Origin: Planctomycetota bacterium
GTDB lineage: Bacteria; Planctomycetota; UBA1135; GCA-002686595
Direction of reading: 5' to 3'
DNA: 49,873 bases
NCBI GenBank assembly: GCA_020847695.1
Contig: JADLBP010000271.1
Coordinates: forward strand, 1 to 49,873
How positions within the stretch are numbered: the stretch's first letter is position 1; each line of letters starts with the position of its first letter. Made by a program: the position numbers and the translations under genes. The notes under the pieces are model-generated. The model had not been told where the DNA came from, searched no databases, and worked only from the letters and a program-made list of their open reading frames with translations. This document shows, in pieces, positions 45,578 through 49,873 of this stretch.

Positions 45578-47572
45578 TCAGCGCCGCGCGCGCAGCATCG
45601 CGCGCACCTTGGCCAGGAGCTCGGCGAGCGTGTACGGCTTCTGGAGGAACTCGAAGCCCGCGGCGGCGATCGCGCGTCGATCGATCAGGTCGTCGGTGTA
45701 GCCCGACATCAAGAGCACCGGCAGGTCGCCGCGCTCGGCGCGCACGCGGTCCGCCAGGTCGCGCCCGTTCAGGTGCGGCATCACGATGTCGGTGAGCAGC
45801 AGGTCGACGCGCTCGCGCTCGCGGCCGAAGAGCTCCCATGCCTCGCGGCCGTCGGCGGCTTCGAGCACGTCGTAGCCCGCGCGCGAGAGCGAATTGCGCA
45901 CCAGGCGGCGCAGCGAGGGCTCGTCCTCGGCGAGCAGCACGACGCCGGAGCCGTCGGGCTCGTGGCCGGACGCGGCCGCTTCGGGAACGCCCGCGAGCTC
46001 GCCGTCGACGCGCGGAAGCGCGATGCGGAACGTCGAGCCGCGGCCGAGCGACGATTCGACCGCGACCGCGCCGCCCGCAGCGGTGACGATGCCGTGCACG
46101 GTCGCCAGGCCGAGACCGGTGCCCTTGCCGCGCGGCTTGGTGGTGAAGAACGGCTCGAAGAGCCGCGCTTGGGTCGCCGGGTCCATGCCGACGCCGTCGT
46201 CGCGCACCGAGAGCTCGACGTACGCGCCCGGCGCGAGCGTCGAGAAGCCCGCGCGGCGCTCGTCGGTGAGCTCGAGGTTGCGCGTCGCGACCACGATGCG
46301 CCCGCCCTTCGGCAGCGCGTCGCGTGCGTTGACGATCAGGTTGACGAGCACCTGCTCGAGTTGCGACGGATCGGCGAGCACGCGTTCGAGCGGATGGCCG
46401 TTCTCGAGCACGAGCTCGACGTCCGCGCCGATCAGGCGCCGCAGCATCACCACCAAGTTCGCGATCAACGCGTTGAGATCGACGACCGCCGGCGAGACGA
46501 CCTGTTGGCGACTGAACGCGAGCAACTGCTTGGTCAGCGACTTCGCGCGCCCGCACGCGGCGTGGATCTCGTCGACGCACGCCCGCGACGGATCGTCGCC
46601 GCCGAGCGTGTTGCGCGCGAGCTCGGCGTAGCCGTCGATCACCGTCAGCAGGTTGTTGAAGTCGTGAGCGATGCCGCCGGCGAGCCGTCCGATCGCTTCG
46701 AGCTTGTCGACCTGCCGCAGGCGGCCCTCGGCCTGCTCGCGCTCGATGCGTTCGCGCTGCAAGCGCTCGTTTGCCTGGACGAGCTCCGCCGTGCGCGCGA
46801 CGACGCGCAGCTCGAGCTCGTCGCGGCTCTTGCGCAGCTCCTCCTCGAGCCGCTTGCGCGCGAAGAAGTCCGGGATCTCGTAGTGCTTCGCGAAGGGCAA
46901 CAGCTCGGGCCGCGAATGGAGGTAATGCGAGACGCGCGCCTCGAGGTGTCGCGGATGCGCCATCACGAAGCGACAGCAGTCGTCGCCTTTCGCCCGGCAG
47001 AGGATCTCGGCGGCGACGAGCTCGACGCCGAAGCTCTCCTCGCACCAGCCCGACGAGTAGCCCGCGTTCATGATGCACACCGGGAACGTCGAGCGCTCGC
47101 CCGCCGCGAGCCACGCGTGCGACTCGAACGAGTACGGGTGGTCGAAGACCAGCGAGCAGCTCTCGTCCGGCGCCGGACGCGACTCCGGCAGGATGTCGAC
47201 GAACGCCCAGCCGGTGTGCGCGAAGTGGATCGGGCCCGCGGAGAGCTTTGCGAGCGGATCGACCAGCCCCATCTTCTGGTGGAACGCCCTCGCGTCCGAC
47301 TTCCCGATCGCGTGCGCGAGGTCGAACAGGATGTTGCGCGCGAACTGCTCGGCTTCGGCGCGCCGCGCAGGCCCGTACAGGTCGCGTGCGACCTTGAAGA
47401 ACTCGACAGACAGCGCCGCGCCGCGCACGAGCACGTAGCGATCGTCGAAGATCTCGATCGTGCCCTGTTCCGGCAGCTCGCGGCGGCTCGCGAAGTACGC
47501 CGCGACGGTCTCCTCGGCGCGTCCGAAGAGCGCGCGCAGCTCGGGAGGCACGCGTACGGTCTTCGGATCCAT
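45578..47572 (-). CDS. Hybrid histidine kinase with XylR_N/V4R aromatic-sensor domain and receiver
   Basis: This 664-aa protein has no membrane segment, so it is a cytoplasmic sensor. Residues about 50-210 resemble the N-terminal effector domain of XylR/DmpR: an XylR_N-like half, then a V4R domain with SGWCEESFGVELVAAEILC (174-192) and DDCCRFVM, where Cys177, Cys192 and Cys199/200 recall the zinc-linked cysteines of that fold. A coiled coil (about 238-290) leads to the HisKA dimer helix with phosphoacceptor His303 (GGIAHDFNN), the ATPase domain (NLIVNARDAL, DDGVGMD, FEPFFTTKPRGKGTGLGLA), and a receiver with Asp595 (LLTDIVMP) and Lys645. Shine-Dalgarno AGAGG supports the ATG at 47572. It lies 21 nt after the M28 peptidase stop. 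No separate output regulator is adjacent. Confidence 0.88.
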   Translation of the reverse strand: MDPKTVRVPPELRALFGRAEETVAAYFASRRELPEQGTIEIFDDRYVLVRGAALSVEFFKVARDLYGPARRAEAEQFARNILFDLAHAIGKSDARAFHQKMGLVDPLAKLSAGPIHFAHTGWAFVDILPESRPAPDESCSLVFDHPYSFESHAWLAAGERSTFPVCIMNAGYSSGWCEESFGVELVAAEILCRAKGDDCCRFVMAHPRHLEARVSHYLHSRPELLPFAKHYEIPDFFARKRLEEELRKSRDELELRVVARTAELVQANERLQRERIEREQAEGRLRQVDKLEAIGRLAGGIAHDFNNLLTVIDGYAELARNTLGGDDPSRACVDEIHAACGRAKSLTKQLLAFSRQQVVSPAVVDLNALIANLVVMLRRLIGADVELVLENGHPLERVLADPSQLEQVLVNLIVNARDALPKGGRIVVATRNLELTDERRAGFSTLAPGAYVELSVRDDGVGMDPATQARLFEPFFTTKPRGKGTGLGLATVHGIVTAAGGAVAVESSLGRGSTFRIALPRVDGELAGVPEAAASGHEPDGSGVVLLAEDEPSLRRLVRNSLSRAGYDVLEAADGREAWELFGRERERVDLLLTDIVMPHLNGRDLADRVRAERGDLPVLLMSGYTDDLIDRRAIAAAGFEFLQKPYTLAELLAKVRAMLRARR

Positions 47573-47593
47573 CGGCGTGCCTCTTTGGAGCGG

Positions 47594-49468
47594 CTACTGT
47601 TTCGCTCGCGTCGCGAGCAGCACGCGCACGCTCTCTTCCTTGCCGTCGCGCAAGAACTTCGCGACCACGGTGTCGCCCGGTTTGTAGAGCCCGAGCGCGT
47701 AGACGAAGTCCTGCATCGTGTCGATCCGCACGTCGCCGACCTGGATCAGCACGTCGTCCTTGCGCATGCCCGCTTTCTCGGCCGGGCTGCCCGCGGACGT
47801 GCCGGCGAGCTTGAGCCCCGGCCCTTCGAACCCGTACTCGGGCACCGTGCCGAACCACGTGCCGTTGCCGCGCGTCGGCGTCGCCGCGGCGCCTTCCTTC
47901 GCGGGCGCCTTCGGCGGCTCGACGTAGACCAGGTCGCCGGCGGAGGCGAGCTTGCGCACCAGGTCCAGCGCGAGGTCGCAGGTCGCCGCGGCGCCCGGTG
48001 CCTCGAAGCGCTCGAGGTCGTCGGTCGGCTTGTGGTAGTCGGCGTGCACGCCGCTGAAGAAGTGCAACGCCGGGATCTTGCGCTCGAGGAACGGTTGGTG
48101 ATCGCTGCCGCCGATGCCGCTGCCGCTCGCGTTCTTCGCGAGCTCGAAGCCGTGCGCCGCGGCGAGCTCGTCGAGCCACCCCTCGAACGGCGCGGCGCTG
48201 CCGGTGCCGAGCACCTGCAGCTTCTTCGCGTTCGCGCGGCCGACCATGTCGAGGTTGAGGTTCGCTTCGACGCTCGCGAGGTCGAACGTCGGGTTCTCGA
48301 TCCAGTGCTTGCTGCCGAGCAGGCCGAGCTCCTCGCCCGACCACGCCGCGAACACGACGTCGCACTCGGGCGTGCCGCCGCTCTCGAAGAGCCGCGCGAG
48401 CTCGAGCAGCGCCGCTGTGCCGCTCGCGTTGTCGTCGGCGCCGTTGTGGACCGACCGATCGCCCGGAGCCATCGATTCGGGCCCGCCGTGGCCGAGGTGG
48501 TCGTAGTGCGCGCCGATCACGACCGTGCGCGCGCTGGTCTTGCCGCGGACCCGCGCGAGCACGTTGAACGCCTCGCCCTTCTTGCGCTCGACGTCCGCGA
48601 AGACCTCGACGGTGCGCGCGGGCGCGTCGACGGCGAGCAGCCCCTTGGTCGGACGGTCGAGCAACAGATCGAGCGTCTCGCAGTACTCCGGTGCGAGCGC
48701 GCGGAACGCGTCGAGCGAGAGCATCAGCACCGGCAACGAAGACTGCTTCGCCGCGGCGGAGTCGAACGCGGGGAGCGGCTCGGCGTGCTCGGGATGCTCG
48801 ACGACGAGCACCGCGACCGCGCCGCGGCGCTTGCAGTTCATCACCTTGGTGAACGTCGAGGTGCTGATCCCCCAATCGGTGCCCGCGACGACGTTGGCGT
48901 TCGCGTCGGCCGCCGGCGCAGCCTTCTTCTTCGGCGGCGCGCCGCGCACGACGACCGCGACCTTGCCGGAGAGCGCATCGTTCGCGTCGAGGCCGAGCTT
49001 CTTGAAATCGTTCCACTCGAGCGCGTCGTTCTCGACGCCGTAGCCGACGAACGCGAGCTCGCCTTTCGCGCTCGCGCCGTCGGAGCAGTACGCGGGCACG
49101 ACCCTCTCCGCGCCTTGCCACGCGTGCTCGCCGCACACGAGCTTCGAGCCGCCGCGATCCGCCGCCGGCAGCGCGACGTCGAACGACTGGCGGAAGCCGT
49201 GCTCACCCGCGGGCTCGAGACCGAGCGCTTGGAAGCGCGCCTCGATCCACGCGCCGGCGCGGCGCGCATCCTCGGTGCCCGCCCGGCGGCCGCCTTGGGC
49301 GTCGTCGGCGAGCCACGCGACGTCCGCGAGCAAGCGCTCGGCGTCGGCGTGCGCGCGCGCGCCGCCGCCGTGTGCGGAGGATCCTTGCGAGCCGCTCGGC
49401 GACGAGCACGCGAAGAGCGCGGCGAACGCGAACAGGTACGAGAACACGAAGGCAGGGCGTCGAAGCAT
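47594..49468 (-). CDS. M28-family zinc peptidase with PA insert and C-terminal PDZ domain (lipoprotein)
   Basis: This 624-aa protein has a lipoprotein signal (FVFSYLFAFAALFAC, Cys21) and an M28 aminopeptidase domain with an inserted PA-like domain (about 90-260). The co-catalytic zinc ligands are visible in order: His in GAHYDHLGHG, Asp in NGADDNASGT, Glu-Glu in WSGEELGLLGS, Asp in NLDMVGRA, and His in FSGVHADYHKPTDD. The C-terminal PDZ domain (about 520-620; LKLAGTSAGSPAEKAGMRKD, VLIQVGDVRIDTMQ) is a feature of some bacterial M28 proteins and may recruit substrates. It would hydrolyse peptides in the periplasm or at the outer membrane. ATG 49468 is chosen because a TATCTT -10 ends 7 nt upstream and the signal peptide starts there. 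Confidence 0.9.
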   Translation of the reverse strand: MLRRPAFVFSYLFAFAALFACSSPSGSQGSSAHGGGARAHADAERLLADVAWLADDAQGGRRAGTEDARRAGAWIEARFQALGLEPAGEHGFRQSFDVALPAADRGGSKLVCGEHAWQGAERVVPAYCSDGASAKGELAFVGYGVENDALEWNDFKKLGLDANDALSGKVAVVVRGAPPKKKAAPAADANANVVAGTDWGISTSTFTKVMNCKRRGAVAVLVVEHPEHAEPLPAFDSAAAKQSSLPVLMLSLDAFRALAPEYCETLDLLLDRPTKGLLAVDAPARTVEVFADVERKKGEAFNVLARVRGKTSARTVVIGAHYDHLGHGGPESMAPGDRSVHNGADDNASGTAALLELARLFESGGTPECDVVFAAWSGEELGLLGSKHWIENPTFDLASVEANLNLDMVGRANAKKLQVLGTGSAAPFEGWLDELAAAHGFELAKNASGSGIGGSDHQPFLERKIPALHFFSGVHADYHKPTDDLERFEAPGAAATCDLALDLVRKLASAGDLVYVEPPKAPAKEGAAATPTRGNGTWFGTVPEYGFEGPGLKLAGTSAGSPAEKAGMRKDDVLIQVGDVRIDTMQDFVYALGLYKPGDTVVAKFLRDGKEESVRVLLATRAKQ

Positions 49469-49475
49469 GGCGCCC

Positions 49476-49481
49476 AAGATA
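49476..49481 (-). promoter_or_regulatory. Candidate -10 (TATCTT) for the M28 gene, leaderless
   Basis: On the minus strand TATCTT ends 7 nt before the ATG at 49468, and TTGGGC (49505-49500) can be a -35 with an 18-nt spacer. The start point would fall on the start codon. Confidence 0.5.
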
Positions 49482-49562
49482 CGGCGCGGGACCGACCTCG
49501 CCCAATCCGCAGGCGTTCGCCCTGCCTTGAGTCGGCGCGGGGAGAGCGCATGATGGCGCGCC

Positions 49563-49873
49563 ATGCGGCGGATCCTCCTGCTGCTCGTCCTGCCGCTGGT
49601 CCTGCTGGCGCCCGCCGTCGTGTCCGGGGCGCTGTTCCTCCCGCAGGCGCCGGTCGGGCTCGAGCCGCTCGCGAGCGAACGGCCCGAGCTCGCCGCCGAC
49701 GCCTGGACCCAGGCGAACTACCTCGCCTCCGATCGGCTCTTCCCGATCCTCACCGACGAGCTCGAGGTGCAACGCCAGGTCCGCGAGGGCCGGCTGCCGC
49801 TCTGGAACGCGCGCCAGGGAGTCGGGCTGCCGCTGCTCGGCGGGACGCTGGTCGGACCGCTGTATCCGCCGAA
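49563..49873 (+). CDS. YfhO-like polytopic membrane protein (partial, N-terminus)
   Basis: From an ATG at 49563 the frame stays open to the window end, 103 codons. It begins with a long hydrophobic helix (ILLLLVLPLVLLAPAVVSGA) followed by a soluble loop that ends GRLPLWNARQGVGLPLLGG and then PLYPP. This LWN-x-x-x-G-PLL...LYP pattern is typical of the first periplasmic loop of bacterial YfhO-type membrane proteins, a GT-C-like family linked in Firmicutes to glycosylation of lipoteichoic acid. The identification rests on a short stretch. It is divergent from the M28 gene with a gap of 94 nt. An ATG at 49550 is in another frame. Confidence 0.55.
   Translation, partial: MRRILLLLVLPLVLLAPAVVSGALFLPQAPVGLEPLASERPELAADAWTQANYLASDRLFPILTDELEVQRQVREGRLPLWNARQGVGLPLLGGTLVGPLYPP

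Noticed and set aside
45399-49136. Upstream continuation of the prfC frame giving an apparent 1801-aa protein
   Set aside because: Only the part from ATG 45398 has RF3 homology. The rest is an off-frame reading of the kinase and peptidase genes with Arg/Ala-rich low-complexity sequence.

Overview
The window is very GC-rich (about 68-70 % by eye), gene-dense bacterial chromosomal DNA with short intergenic gaps, ATGA/GTGA stop-start overlaps and no sign of phage, insertion sequences, CRISPR or tRNA/rRNA genes. Several secreted proteins of types common in Planctomycetota (an FG-GAP repeat protein, a DUF1080-like lipoprotein, large lipoproteins of unknown function), together with weak or absent Shine-Dalgarno sites, suggest a high-GC planctomycete or similar deep-branching Gram-negative. 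This is an inference from gene content; there is no rRNA gene in the window to settle it.

Layout. 1-4.4 kb: aerobic benzoyl-CoA (box) catabolism, with a BzdR/BoxR-type regulator divergent from boxC-boxB; boxA is not present. 4.4-8.4 kb: a membrane-anchored metallophosphoesterase and two tandem secreted paralogues of identical length (435 aa). 8.4-20.1 kb: a surface or extracellular polysaccharide region. A minus-strand operon (glycosyltransferase, flippase, sulfotransferase) stands next to two large paralogous exported proteins of unknown function (one a lipoprotein, one Sec-secreted), a right-handed beta-helix protein and a GT2 glycosyltransferase. 20.2-24.2 kb: an ALDH7-type aminoadipate-semialdehyde dehydrogenase, the ABC-F translation factor EttA and a Nudix hydrolase. 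24.3-30.4 kb: a HerA-like ATPase, then the protein quality control set tig-clpP-clpX. 30.4-37.3 kb: a DHH phosphoesterase, a TMTC-like membrane protein with TPRs, rlmN, a lipoprotein, an Lrp/AsnC regulator with an EamA exporter, and a DUF1272 zinc protein. 37.4-40.1 kb: L-lysine 6-aminotransferase and an aldehyde-dehydrogenase-like protein that lacks the catalytic cysteine. 40.1-43.3 kb: rnpA-yidD-TolB-like operon and an FG-GAP protein. 43.4-49.9 kb: a minus-strand run of an M28 peptidase with PDZ domain, a hybrid histidine kinase with an XylR/DmpR-type aromatic-sensing N-terminus, prfC and a GIY-YIG protein, then the start of a YfhO-like membrane protein.

How the genes fit together. BoxB and BoxC open the ring of benzoyl-CoA aerobically under BoxR control; the kinase near 46-47 kb carries the fold that XylR and DmpR use to bind aromatics, so it may be a second aromatic sensor. 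Lysine aminotransferase (37.4 kb) and ALDH7 (20.2 kb) together would convert lysine to alpha-aminoadipate, and the Lrp/AsnC gene nearby could regulate this. The 8.4-20 kb block reads as a candidate system for making, sulfating, exporting and processing an extracellular glycan.

Transcription signals are unusually legible. Many genes have a -10-like hexamer (TATCCT, TATCTT, TAGAAT and similar) only 7-11 nt before the start codon, which points to leaderless or near-leaderless mRNAs, and several GC-rich perfect inverted repeats mark gene ends.
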